DNA from: Mayamaea pseudoterrestris
Lineage: Eukaryota; Bacillariophyta; Bacillariophyceae; Sellaphorales; Sellaphoraceae
Length of the DNA stretch: 64,000 nt
Reading direction: 5' to 3'
NCBI GenBank assembly: GCA_027923505.1
Contig: BROI01000001.1
Location: 1,458,501-1,522,500, forward strand
Notes under the pieces: model-generated
Told to the model about the DNA's origin: nothing
What the model saw: the letters and a program-made list of their open reading frames with translations, nothing else
Database searches by the model: none
Program-made: the position numbers and the translations under genes
Shown here: positions 20,258 to 29,575 of the stretch, one piece after another
How positions within the stretch are numbered: the stretch's first letter is position 1
Layout: each line of letters begins with the position of its first letter

Positions 20258-21423
20258 TCACTCATCCGGAAAGTACGGCACACGCGCCATGACGTAAATG
20301 GTGCCCCGGCCTCCTTGCAGCACCCGAATCGTTTCGTCCAGGTACAAGACATCCACATACATTAATTCCTCGTTGTAATCGGGCGGCATTTGGAAGGACA
20401 GTTTGCCATCCGCCTCCAACCTGAGTTGCTGCTGTGGCGACTGGCGTTGCTGCTGGCGCTCCGGATACAAGACGGACGACATGGTGCGCTCCAAAATATG
20501 TCGCCAGGTTTGCTGGTCGCGATCATCGTCGCTCACTTCGAACGAGCCGTGCGAAAACCACGCCAGCAAGCGGTTCTTTTGCTCGGGGTGCGCCACCAGG
20601 TAGCCGCGAATGGAAAGGAGGGCCCGCATGGGACGTAGCACGAGGCGGTTCGGTGAGTGAACCAAGCTGACGCAGCCTTGTGGCAAGCTCAAGCCAGGAA
20701 TGATTGTAACTGCGGATACAATGCTGGAAAAAGAAGGGAAAGAATTATTGACGGGTTAGGCAAGGTAGCGCGTTCAAGCATGCATGCCGCTTGCACTTTT
20801 TGCACTCACTCGGACGACCGGAGAATACACTTTTTGGCCGACACTAGTGCCTTTAGCTTGTCAGGCACTCCACCACTGTCCATCAAACTCAACCGATCCT
20901 TGGTATGTACGTAGTGCACCGGATTGAAGGTTCCGTCAATGCAGCAAATCAAATCGGACGGCACCATGTTCATTGCCATGTGCCCAAAACTATACAAATA
21001 GCCACCACTACCATTATATCGCCCCAAATTCCCCGGATAGTTTGGCTTGCTCAGCGTCAGCCACATTCCTTCCAGCTTCTTTTCATTGTCAGAATGCGCG
21101 CGAACCCTGGCGTCAAAGCTGGTTGGATCGTACAAATGCCGCATTTGGCCGAGCAGTTCCATGAATCGAGGACTCTGCACGTCGCCTCCCGTCATGGCCA
21201 ACTCCCTGACAAAGTCCGACTTGATCTTGTACAGCAAGGCGCGTGTGCCATAGTTGGTCAAGGTGCTGCGACGAGGCGGTCCAGTCGTGAGATAGTTGAA
21301 CGTGTAGTCATACTCCAAATCCGTCGGATCGTCTGGCATTTTCGTATGGCTCGCGGCCAAGTGAAAGGCATCGCGGCGATGTCGACGCCTAGTGCGTTCG
21401 GCTTGGTCAATGGTCTCGCTCAT
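20258..21423 (-). CDS. PAP/fibrillin-like (plastid lipid-associated) domain protein
   Basis: Two exons, 21423-20810 and 20723-20258, with an 86 bp GT-AG intron in phase 2; 359 residues. The central segment, KLEGMWLTLSKPNYPGNLGR then YSFGHMAMNMVPSDLICCIDG, resembles the 'LEGxWxLxxxP' opening strand of plastid-lipid-associated proteins. The end, VDVLYLDETIRVLQGGRGTI followed by YVMARVP, matches the fibrillin C-terminal box (YLDEDLRI-x-RG). Family members bind lipids in plastids and are widespread in stramenopiles. The N terminus (MSETIDQAERTRRRHRRDAF) has no signal peptide, so plastid import is not indicated. This may be one of the cytosolic fibrillin-like relatives. Confidence 0.65.
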
Positions 21424-23012
21424 TAATGCGGGGGGAGATGCTTCGTTTGATGTGTTTGTGCTTGGTCAGTGTGCGTTTCTGGGCTTCGCTTGACGTTTCT
21501 CGTTCGCAAAAGGTGCAAGTTGGATCGCGAGATTCGCAAGATTGAAAAGAACGTCATTAATTCTCAGCTTTCACTGTCAGCTATTTCGTTTTGAATTTCG
21601 TATTGAGCTTAATTTTTCCAGCCTAAAATGCCGGTAGTACCCGACCAGTACGGTGTATATACATAGCTTCCCAAGCGGCCCGACTATATGTTGTATGAAC
21701 CAAAAATTCATTTACGTTGAACGTGACGAGCTGCTAGAGCTGACGAGACGCTCGGCAAGACCGACAGCGCCTACCAGTAGGAATATTGCGGTATTGCATT
21801 GTTCCACAAAATGTACCGATTCTAACTGTCAACAATGGACGGTCACTGGTGGTCTCATTGGCTTGAACTGCAATCGTTTGAACCAATGCATCACAAGATA
21901 GTACAGGTACAAATTTCCTTTGCGCAAGCTCTGGGCTTCAGCATTTCAGAATATAATTGCATGAACGAAAAATGATGCTATCGATAATGGCAAGCTTAAT
22001 GCCGCGGCTGGCACTACAGTACATGCAAAGAAGATGCGGCTGCAGGTAGCTGGTGGCAGGCTAAAAGATTTCTTAGTTACATTCTTGACCGTGTTGGACT
22101 CTGCACAGTCGTCGCGATTGATCACGATTATAACCGCCACATGCCACACGCCATCTCAACACTGACGATGGAGAGCCTATGCCATAACAATATACAAAGT
22201 TAAAGTACCTTCTGTGGTCTGCGTCTATTAAAGGGTCCGCCTAGCGCATCGCCATTCAGCATGCCATACCCAGATCCAGATACCGGTATACCGGTAGATG
22301 ATACAGAAGCTAGACTTCGTCTTTGAAACAATGGATAATGTAGGCAGTACGCAGTACAACAAAACTTGTTATCGTTATTGATTTATTCTCTTGCCGCGAG
22401 CGTCGGTGCTGCATTCCAATATCAAAATGTACACTGAGCGTAGAAGTTGTGAAACGTGTGAGTGCGTACTTCGAGCGTGGCTCAAGCCTCTACCTCCAGG
22501 CTGTTGATCCACGATCAACTATTGCAAAGGTGGTAAAGACTCCGCCCGCGGCTCTTATGTTTATATTCTCCGGAAGCACAACTTTTAAACTTGCTCTGGC
22601 GTCCTCAATGAGCATACAAGGCAACGCGTCTTGGCTGTAAGACCGTCGACTGCGCAACTTTGCATACCGTATCGAAAATGACTCATTAGGCTGCATACAG
22701 CTTTATTTTACGATCACAATGGCGTCAGCACGCCTTCACACGGAACATTTGACATGGATCGGAATAATAATAGAATGTCATAACGAACCACGTCGTCCAT
22801 CAGGCCATTCTAACCAATCACTGATACATTGGAGTAACAGCCGATGGGTAAGGCTGCCCGCGAATCGTCATCAGCCAACGCCAGTATTTTCCCATCGTTC
22901 AATGTTCCATTGACCGTCATACATCGCGCGAAGATAATTCGGAGCCACTCGTTGCAAGAGTTCGATGTCACTTCATTTTGCCAATCAACAACACACCAAC
23001 AACCATTTTACC
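21424..23012. other. 1.6 kb intergenic region without a supported gene
   Basis: AT-rich. Short open frames (for example 21653-21901 and 22449-22640) look random in composition. It contains two abutting copies of the palindrome TACCGGTA (22281-22288 and 22289-22296). Nothing else is recognised. Confidence 0.5.
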
Positions 23013-23600
23013 ATGGCTTCCTCTCCAAGAGCTCCATCAAGGTCTCAATCTATGAATGCAAGCGAGACACGGTTGTCCCGGAATGTATCATCTCGGCGAC
23101 TGAGTCATTCGCAATGGCTGAGAGGCGGCAAGGTTTGCCTCGACGTTCGCCGTCTCGAAGAATTGATCTGCATCGACTTGCCGAGAATGACCCGGCACGC
23201 AAGTCCCAAATCTTTTGCTGGGCTCTCGGATCGATATGAAGCATCTTCATCGCGTGATGATAGCGGGAATTGTTCTCTGTCTTCGTCCATGGGCGCTTCC
23301 ATTACATCCGAATTGGATTATGCAGCGCATCATTTGATGCAAGTTGTCAATGACTCCAAAAATGCCAATCGCATTCCTCCTCCTCTACTCTCCGAGATTC
23401 ATTCTTTTTGTGGTTTAATTCATGACATGAACCGCGATCCTCATTCGGCCATGCAGTCGCATCTACGAGCCGTGTGGCTGGCTCGAAAGCAAACTAACTG
23501 CAACCAGGAGCAAGTAAAGGCTTCCGCAAACAGGCTCGAGGTGCTATGCAAAGCGGAAAAGGTGCAGATTAAGAACAAGGCAAAGCAATCGCAGCAATAG
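23013..23600 (+). CDS. Unknown protein, paralogue A of a tandem pair
   Basis: Has 195 residues from the ATG at 23013, which has a good context (ACCATGGCT); an upstream in-frame ATG lies at 22965. I recognise no known domain. A Ser/Arg-rich start is followed by a conserved core shared with the gene at 24163: VCLDVRRLEELICIDLPRM, F-x-GLS-DRYE, a Ser-rich spacer, then SELDYAAHHLMQVVND, PPPLLSEIHSFCGLIHDMNR, and SHLRAVWLARK. The C terminus is basic (KNKAKQSQQ). The core looks mostly alpha-helical, with one conserved Cys and two conserved His in the SFCG-x-IHDM box. Soluble; no targeting signal. Confidence 0.7.
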   Translation: MASSPRAPSRSQSMNASETRLSRNVSSRRLSHSQWLRGGKVCLDVRRLEELICIDLPRMTRHASPKSFAGLSDRYEASSSRDDSGNCSLSSSMGASITSELDYAAHHLMQVVNDSKNANRIPPPLLSEIHSFCGLIHDMNRDPHSAMQSHLRAVWLARKQTNCNQEQVKASANRLEVLCKAEKVQIKNKAKQSQQ

Positions 23601-24162
23601 CATCATGTATTATCTACTGAAAAATCCTACTCTATACTATGTTGCTATCCTGATCTACCGGTAGAATGACGGTACGGTCATAACTGTACGTCCAGTACCG
23701 GTAGTAGCGAACTACTACCTCGTTTATGCTACGCGTCATGTGTAATGCACATCACTGGGGATTGTTTTGAAGCTCTTGGAGTTCGCTTATCGTACTAAAA
23801 TGATAGATTACACATGGAGCATACAGCTGAAAGCAGTTGTTTGCCGCGGGATCACTTGGCGTTGCGTTAAGGAAACTTTTCGCGAGCAGCTGCCAAGAGC
23901 TGATCTGGCACGATCGAATGTCACTTGTGATACTCAGATCATGCATGCCGGATTTCTTTATTATTGCCCGTCAGTTCTCTAGTGCAATTTCGTTAATTAC
24001 GTCCTCCACCAGAAGGACTGTAAGATTGATCCCATTGGCTCATTCGTCTCCGATGCCCAGAGAGTTTCGATGACATGGCTCATGCATTCATCCGGATGCC
24101 AATTCACTCAGCTACTCACAAATTCAAAATTAACCGATACGACCTTCCCGTACCTTTCCACC
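23601..24162. other. Spacer between tandem paralogues
   Basis: A 562 bp region with two TACCGGTA palindromes (23656-23663 and 23696-23703). It probably carries the 3' end of paralogue A and the promoter of paralogue B. No gene is seen. Confidence 0.5.
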
Positions 24163-24714
24163 ATGACCACCAAAGGCAATCTCAAAAGCCATTTGACCAA
24201 AAACCGCCACGCTAAGCATCAGACGGGAGCTTGCTGGCATAAAAACGGCGACGTCTTCCTGGATGTATCTCGTCTCGAAGAACTCATTTGCGTCGACCTC
24301 CCTCGGCTGACAAATCGCCCGCAATTGGGCTCACGATTCGTTGGCCTTGCCGAGCGTTATGAATCCACTCACAATGACGATTTCTCGGAAAGCCGCAACA
24401 CTACGTCCTCATCGTCAGGTTTTACCAACCCCGAGTTGGATCAGGCTGTCCAGTTTCTCATGGAGGTTATTAATCGACCCAGATACACGGCGCTCCTCCC
24501 GCCTCAGATCCTTTCGGAGATCCATTCCTTTTGCGGTGTCATTCACGACATGCATCGCGAATTCGCCTCGTCGGAGCAGTCGCATCTTCGAGCCCTGTGG
24601 GTAGCAAGGAACTTGAAGGACTACAACAAGGGGCAAGTACAAGCTTCGGTGAAGCAGTTAAATGACCGTCCTCATGAAGTAACGAGACATTCAGGCGAGG
24701 CGGGAAAGATCTGA
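24163..24714 (+). CDS. Unknown protein, paralogue B of a tandem pair
   Basis: Has 183 residues from the ATG at 24163 (ACCATGACC context); the frame also holds an earlier ATG at 24070. It shares the core of the 23013 gene: VFLDVSRLEELICVDLPRL, FVGLAERYES, PELDQAVQFLMEVINR, PPQILSEIHSFCGVIHDMHR and SHLRALWVARN. The N-terminal ~35 residues are unrelated and basic (KSHLTKNRHAKHQTG). Conservation concentrated in discrete helices with divergent linkers argues for a selected protein family. Function unknown; no membrane segment or signal peptide. Confidence 0.7.
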   Translation: MTTKGNLKSHLTKNRHAKHQTGACWHKNGDVFLDVSRLEELICVDLPRLTNRPQLGSRFVGLAERYESTHNDDFSESRNTTSSSSGFTNPELDQAVQFLMEVINRPRYTALLPPQILSEIHSFCGVIHDMHREFASSEQSHLRALWVARNLKDYNKGQVQASVKQLNDRPHEVTRHSGEAGKI

Positions 24715-25036
24715 CAGGTGTTCAACTTTATATTTCCACCTACATATTGGGCAGTCACCTTCATATTCGGCATCGCTTCATAACAACTCATAACAAACAT
24801 ACAACTTAGATAGAATTCACTTGCCAGTTACTACAAGCACCGCAATTGTTGGGCTCCCGTTTAGTAGCCGTAAAAGCTATGCTAGCCCGAGCCGCCAGTT
24901 TCAAGGCAAGATTATCGTATTCGTGCGGGCTATCGCTTGTGTAGTAGCTCCCGGGTCAGCATGCAACATTTGCTCATCCCGCCAATGGAGGTACAAACGA
25001 TTGTTCGGGACGGCTCTTTTAACTATTATTTAACTT
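24715..25036. other. Convergent 3' spacer
   Basis: A 322 bp region between the ends of paralogue B (+) and the SMG7-like gene (-). No gene or motif is seen. Confidence 0.5.
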
Positions 25037-27856
25037 TCAAGCAAACGGATTCTTCGTCTTGATAGGCGAGTCGTCGCTGAGAATACTGTTCAGCAGCCCG
25101 CTACCAAGAAATGCACTTCCATCTCCATTGGCAAAAAGGTCAACCATAAAATCACTAGCAGGTGGATCAAACACGCCGGCAGTGGATAATGGTATGTTAA
25201 CGGCGCCAGCAAAAGGATTCGCAGTTTCAAAGTTTGACGCACTCCCGAATAAAAGAGGTGACTCGAAAAGGTACATCGGCTGGTGTTGACTCGTAGGTGG
25301 AAAGGCAATGGTCGTCGCTTGTTGCATCTCGAGTGGTCGGGTAGCCATACTAACGGCTGGAGATGATACTGAGCCAAAACCTGGTGGGGGTGCCATTCCA
25401 GGAGGTAGTGGAGGACTTGACATTCCAAGAGGCATCGGAGGGGTAGCTTTCGGTAGTGGCTCGACAGGCGCAAACATTGGTAGCGCCAGCTTATCCGAAA
25501 CACGACCCTCGATGGAATCGGCCTTGGTATCAACAATTACATCCGTTCGAGTATGCGGCTCGTTCAATGCCGGCACGGAAGGGGCAGTCGGCTGCTTCTG
25601 CTGCTGCAAGAGCGCACCAGGAACCAACAGCGGAACTCCTCCATTCACGTCCGTCTTGTAAACAAGGGCAGGGGGTTCTTTAATAAAGTCTCCAGCAGCA
25701 ATTTCGTCATCGTCCATGCGCACATTGTCGCCATCTTCGCGGTCAATGACAGCGGGAACGTCATTGTGCTCGCTGTCGGTCATTTCATCGTCCACAGGCT
25801 CTTCAGTAGTCGTCTGCCACGTCAATTTGCCGTTCAACACGCTTCGTTCAACGCGCTGTCCAGCCGGCGACGTGACATCCTTGACAAGTTCATTGCCAAA
25901 TTGTATGCACCGAGCCACCTTGGCGCAAGCATCCTCCAACTGCGTAGCGCCACTGCTGCTAGTGTTACTGCGGTGACTTTGCACCGATTGGACGCTCCTG
26001 GTTGCCGACTCTTGCGTGCGCGCCGTATTCGCCGTCAGCATGGACACTTGCGACGAGGCTCCAGCTGGAGTGGCATCATCATGGAGGCGCAAGACATCCA
26101 TTGCCTCGCCATCCGAAATGTATCCATCATTGAGTTTGCCTAAAAAGCCTTGAAACGGTCCAAACCCACGCAAAGACTGATACTGCTTAAATTCGCTGCT
26201 CTTGACCTTGCCAGCTACCTCCAGATTTAAATCCATCATGCGAGCCAACTCCTGGAGCAAGTTGATAATGTCAATCGTTTTGCTCCAAAAGTCTTCACTG
26301 GTTTGAGCCATCTTGACATGTACAGTATCTTCGCCGCCGCCATGACGCGCAACTGTACGTTGCGGTTGTCGCTGCGCTTGGTACAAGTACTCGGTCAAGA
26401 GCATGAGCGGCAATAACAGCTTGACGGACGACAAGGAGACTGGAGCGGCCTTTTTCTGCACATACATTTGCTGCTCCACTTGCTTTTTCAAACCCATCAA
26501 TATACGCTCGGCCAGTGCACTGGCCAGTTTCAACGTGGCAGACTTGGCCACTGGCAAAATGTTGTCACTACCGTTAGTTGCTGCACTCTGTCGACTCATC
26601 GCAAAGTGCTCGCCTTGCGCCAAAATGCAAACAATCTTGATGAGCAAGCCTTCGCCAATGACCGCTTGCTGCAGCAAGTTGGTGAACAAGTCAACCAACC
26701 GATTTACGCAATCTTCGTCAATCGTACAGGCAGAATTGCTAATCTTGCACTGTAAGTCCACCAGTTCCGTCAAGAAGCGCTTGCTCAACGTACTCTTTGC
26801 CTGACTCGCTGGCTTGGTCAGAATCTGCAGCTTGCTGTTATCATCGTCATGACTGTTATTTGCTTGTTGCTCCAACTCTACTTGTTCCTCCTGCTCTTGC
26901 TGCATCAAACCGTTCAATACCCGCTTATTATCCTTATACAGTCGCTGCAAGTTACCAAGCGCCGGTGTGAACGAGTCGCTCGTGGCCGCCAGCGCGCGAA
27001 AATAGTAGCACAGCGCCACGAGGTAGTGAGGCGACTGCTGGTGCGTGAGCACGGCGAGTTGATTAAAGGCGTTGCCGTGGCCGGGCGCCAGCATCGCCGA
27101 CTGCGTGTAGCATGTTTGCGCCTTGCTGTAGTCGTTCGAATAGCGATGCAAGTCGCCCAAGTGAATGTAGAGGCGGGTCAAGCAGGAGACAATGCCGGTA
27201 GTTGAAGTAGTTGCGGCATTTGTTTGTGACGTTGATCCGTTCTCCTTGTCCATGTCATCTTCGTCAATCGTTTCTTGACTACTCGTGACGGAATAGTCGT
27301 CGTCGCCATTGTCTCGTTGCTGATTCGTGACGCGACCTTGGTAGCCATCGGCAAGCTTGGCCTGCATGGCATCGACCAAATAGTCGTACAAACCAATCGA
27401 CTGCTCCATGAACGTCTTCCAGCTCGCTTCCCATTCTGGTGTAATTGTAGTAGTCGACTTGCTATTGCTACCAGCTGCACTCGCTTGTTGCTGCTGCTCC
27501 CGCTGGCGCTTGGCCAAAGTCAACGTTCCCGACTTGCACGAGTCGTAAAAGCAGCTCGACCACAATCGATCGGGCAGTCGCTCCGTCGCCGCCAGCGCTG
27601 GACTCAGCAAGATCAAATGCGAAAGCACTTCGCATAATGAAAAGCGAATCTGCTTCATGTTGCTATTGCTGCTGTTACTTGATGAGTGCTTGGCATTCGT
27701 TTCTTGCTGCTGCTTACTCGCTTTATGTAGCTGCTCCTCGAGCGTTTGCGCGCGCGCCAAACCTTGCTGAAACTCAATCTGGATGGCACCGGGAGACATT
27801 GTCGAAATTTCAGGTCCTCGTCGCGGCCCTGGCGTCGGCGGCGTGGAGCGAGGCAT
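25037..27856 (-). CDS. SMG7/EST1-like TPR protein
   Basis: Single-exon 939-residue protein. The EST1 core is clear at about residues 225-330: LTRLYIHLGDLHRYSNDYSK, AQTCYTQSAMLAPGHGNAFN, QLAVLTHQQSPHYLVALCYY, FRALAATSDSFTPALGNLQR. This is the 14-3-3-like/TPR region shared by EST1, SMG5, SMG6 and SMG7, which binds phosphorylated UPF1 in nonsense-mediated decay or, in yeast Est1, telomerase RNA. Long helices continue to about residue 600. The C-terminal third is disordered and Pro/Gly/Met-rich (GMSSPPLPPGMAPPPGFG) and ends KTKNPFA. There is no PIN nuclease domain, which favours SMG7 over SMG5/6. The Pro-rich tail fits the decay-factor-recruiting tail of SMG7. Confidence 0.85.
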   Translation of the reverse strand: MPRSTPPTPGPRRGPEISTMSPGAIQIEFQQGLARAQTLEEQLHKASKQQQETNAKHSSSNSSNSNMKQIRFSLCEVLSHLILLSPALAATERLPDRLWSSCFYDSCKSGTLTLAKRQREQQQQASAAGSNSKSTTTITPEWEASWKTFMEQSIGLYDYLVDAMQAKLADGYQGRVTNQQRDNGDDDYSVTSSQETIDEDDMDKENGSTSQTNAATTSTTGIVSCLTRLYIHLGDLHRYSNDYSKAQTCYTQSAMLAPGHGNAFNQLAVLTHQQSPHYLVALCYYFRALAATSDSFTPALGNLQRLYKDNKRVLNGLMQQEQEEQVELEQQANNSHDDDNSKLQILTKPASQAKSTLSKRFLTELVDLQCKISNSACTIDEDCVNRLVDLFTNLLQQAVIGEGLLIKIVCILAQGEHFAMSRQSAATNGSDNILPVAKSATLKLASALAERILMGLKKQVEQQMYVQKKAAPVSLSSVKLLLPLMLLTEYLYQAQRQPQRTVARHGGGEDTVHVKMAQTSEDFWSKTIDIINLLQELARMMDLNLEVAGKVKSSEFKQYQSLRGFGPFQGFLGKLNDGYISDGEAMDVLRLHDDATPAGASSQVSMLTANTARTQESATRSVQSVQSHRSNTSSSGATQLEDACAKVARCIQFGNELVKDVTSPAGQRVERSVLNGKLTWQTTTEEPVDDEMTDSEHNDVPAVIDREDGDNVRMDDDEIAAGDFIKEPPALVYKTDVNGGVPLLVPGALLQQQKQPTAPSVPALNEPHTRTDVIVDTKADSIEGRVSDKLALPMFAPVEPLPKATPPMPLGMSSPPLPPGMAPPPGFGSVSSPAVSMATRPLEMQQATTIAFPPTSQHQPMYLFESPLLFGSASNFETANPFAGAVNIPLSTAGVFDPPASDFMVDLFANGDGSAFLGSGLLNSILSDDSPIKTKNPFA

Positions 27857-28207
27857 GACGTTTTGATCGCGAAAAAAGGCTTTGACGGCCTGCCTCGCTC
27901 CAACAAGGGTCGTTCGAGAGGATCCAGTTGCTCTCTACTCAGACCCCTACTTCTTTCTCAAACTAGCGACCAAGTAATATGAGATTCAAGAGCCTATCTT
28001 ACAAGAGCCCAAAGCAAGCATGAATCTCCGCATTTTGAATGAGGATGATGGATGAAGACTCGCCGCTTGCGTTCGTTGGTGGCGCGGTTCGTGCAAGCGG
28101 TGATGAAAACGCAAATTGGCGATCGTGCTATTTGTGACGTCATTCATGCCGCGCCGTCGCGCCGCGCCTTGATCATGCTGCCCATCATTACATTCCTCGC
28201 AACCACC
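27857..28207. promoter_or_regulatory. Divergent promoter region with a CRE palindrome
   Basis: A 351 bp region between SMG7-like (-) and LAMTOR2-like (+). A perfect TGACGTCA lies at 28135-28142, 66 bp before the LAMTOR2-like ATG, and a half-site TGACGT sits at the SMG7-like start. The open frame extends upstream of 28208 but does not match the family there. Confidence 0.5.
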
Positions 28208-28609
28208 ATGATTCGCTCACGCCGGATACCCCAAGTTTTGGATCGCATATGCGACAATGACGACGAAAACAATAAGAACATTCTCTCGGCCGTCTTGGTG
28301 ACTCTGGACGGTGAGCTCCTTGGAACATCGTCGAACTGCCACAGTCTGCAACCCGACGTTGTTTCCTTTGGCACGCTCGTTTCCGACATGTATTCCGACT
28401 ACGTGCGCCTCGGTGCGTCATGTGTCGAAAAGAGTCAGTTGCAGTGTTTGGTGTTGGAGCTCGAACGAAACGTCTTGGCCGTGGCGCAGTGCGGCGAGCA
28501 GTGTTTAGTGATAGTCGTGGCGGCGCCGCACGCGCCACTTGGGTTAGTCAAGGCGAAACTGGAAGCAACGGCAGCGTTTGTGCAGGAGGCACTGTCGAGT
28601 ATTGATTGA
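28208..28609 (+). CDS. LAMTOR2-like roadblock/LC7-domain protein
   Basis: Has 133 residues from the ATG at 28208 (ACCACCATG context). The frame is open for 52 further codons upstream, but the protein from 28208 has the family length (human LAMTOR2 is 125). The order is: an N-terminal helix MIRSRRIPQVLDRI, a strand pair SAVLVTLDGELLGTS, the helix FGTLVSDMYSDYVRLG, then LQCLVLELERNVLAVAQ, EQCLVIVVAA, and the final helix LGLVKAKLEATAAFVQEAL. This matches the alpha-beta plan of LAMTOR2/p14, especially the G-x-L-x-x-K-x-x-A-L ending. LAMTOR2 is part of Ragulator, which docks Rag GTPases and mTORC1 on lysosomes. Other roadblock proteins (dynein light chain, MglB-like) are the alternative. Confidence 0.68.
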   Translation: MIRSRRIPQVLDRICDNDDENNKNILSAVLVTLDGELLGTSSNCHSLQPDVVSFGTLVSDMYSDYVRLGASCVEKSQLQCLVLELERNVLAVAQCGEQCLVIVVAAPHAPLGLVKAKLEATAAFVQEALSSID

Positions 28610-28803
28610 ATGTGAGAAGAGGAGAGAATATGGATGCACTGATGCTAGTTGCAAGCATGCAAAACGTCGTTCACAGTGACTGCACGAGAAGCTCAAGTAC
28701 TTTGACTTGTTATTGTAAATATAATATCCTACTGCATAGGTAAAAAGTAGGAGCGATGAAACCATGAACATGTAGCGTTATTACTGTTACACACATCTTA
28801 TTA

Positions 28804-29271
28804 TTAATCAACAATCAGTTCATCAACGGACCAATCTTCATGAGAATTATCCGGCAGATAGCGTCGAATAATGATTGGAATCTTTTTCTCGCGCAGCTCC
28901 TTTTCCGCAATGCGGAGCGGATCCGTTTCGCCGTCCAAGTCCACCATGACGGGCGCGTTCATGCTAATCTGCAGCGCGCGGGTGCCCAAGACGCGGGCCT
29001 TTTCGTATTTTGTCAAATAGCGTGTTGTGATGCGCTCCGATGCAGCCACGTTGCGGCGGCCAGTGCCGTCAGTGTCACTGACAATTGTCACTAGATTGTC
29101 GTTGCGTTCCCCCGTCACGTCCAATGCGTCGTCGTCGTCGTCGTCGTCGTCATCGTCATGCATGTTGTTCATGTCGTCGTCGTCAAGCTGCTCCTGATCG
29201 GATGGATCGTACATGCTACCGTTGCCGCCGCCATCGTCGCCGCCACCCATGTTTCCTTCGTCGTCCGACAT
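28804..29271 (-). CDS. RPB6: RNA polymerase I/II/III common subunit RPABC2 (RPB6)
   Basis: Has 155 residues from the ATG at 29271 ([15 protein letters not shown]); the frame is open upstream but the acidic start is typical of the family. The C-terminal 85 residues are the conserved Rpb6/omega domain: [60 protein letters not shown], and the end [10 protein letters not shown]. The Asp-rich N terminus carries a run of ten Asp encoded by a GTC/GAC microsatellite (about 29123-29150). It is a shared subunit of all three nuclear polymerases. RPA1 at 37-43 kb is another polymerase subunit, but there is no sign that the two are linked functionally by position. Confidence 0.95.
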   Translation of the reverse strand: MSDDEGNMGGGDDGGGNGSMYDPSDQEQLDDDDMNNMHDDDDDDDDDDALDVTGERNDNLVTIVSDTDGTGRRNVAASERITTRYLTKYEKARVLGTRALQISMNAPVMVDLDGETDPLRIAEKELREKKIPIIIRRYLPDNSHEDWSVDELIVD

Positions 29272-29575
29272 TGTTGTAACGTAAATGCGTGGCGCGTCAA
29301 GGAACTGGTAACGTTGTTGCTGAAGCGAGGTTGATGCGCTGCGAAACCCGAATACTGTACAAGTACTCGAATGATTGTTCCTGCGCATGGATTCGATGGC
29401 TGCGTGCCGCCGCTCGATCAAGTCGTGACGTCATAATGACGTCACCATGACGTCATGATGGCGCGACCGTCACACGTTCGACCATGGAGGAAGCTGCGTC
29501 AAACGTTTTTCAAGTCTCTCTCGCTTTGTGGAAAACCCAGCATTTTAACACTTTACGAATTACACTCTTATCATC
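29272..29575. promoter_or_regulatory. RPB6/ABCF2 divergent promoter
   Basis: A 304 bp head-to-head spacer between two translation/transcription housekeeping genes. It contains the triple CRE array listed separately. No other gene fits. Confidence 0.65.
29426..29455. promoter_or_regulatory. Triple CRE (TGACGTCA) array, 11 bp phased
   Basis: Three perfect TGACGTCA palindromes at 29426-29433, 29437-29444 and 29448-29455. The start-to-start spacing is exactly 11 bp, about one helical turn. They lie 155 bp from the RPB6 ATG and about 120 bp from the ABCF2 ATG. TGACGTCA is the classic bZIP (CREB/ATF) site, and in diatoms TGACGT elements take part in CO2/cAMP-responsive control. Confidence 0.85.

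Noticed and set aside
28052-28207. Upstream in-frame extension of the LAMTOR2-like gene
   Set aside because: It has no family similarity and contains the CRE palindrome; the ATG at 28208 gives the family length.
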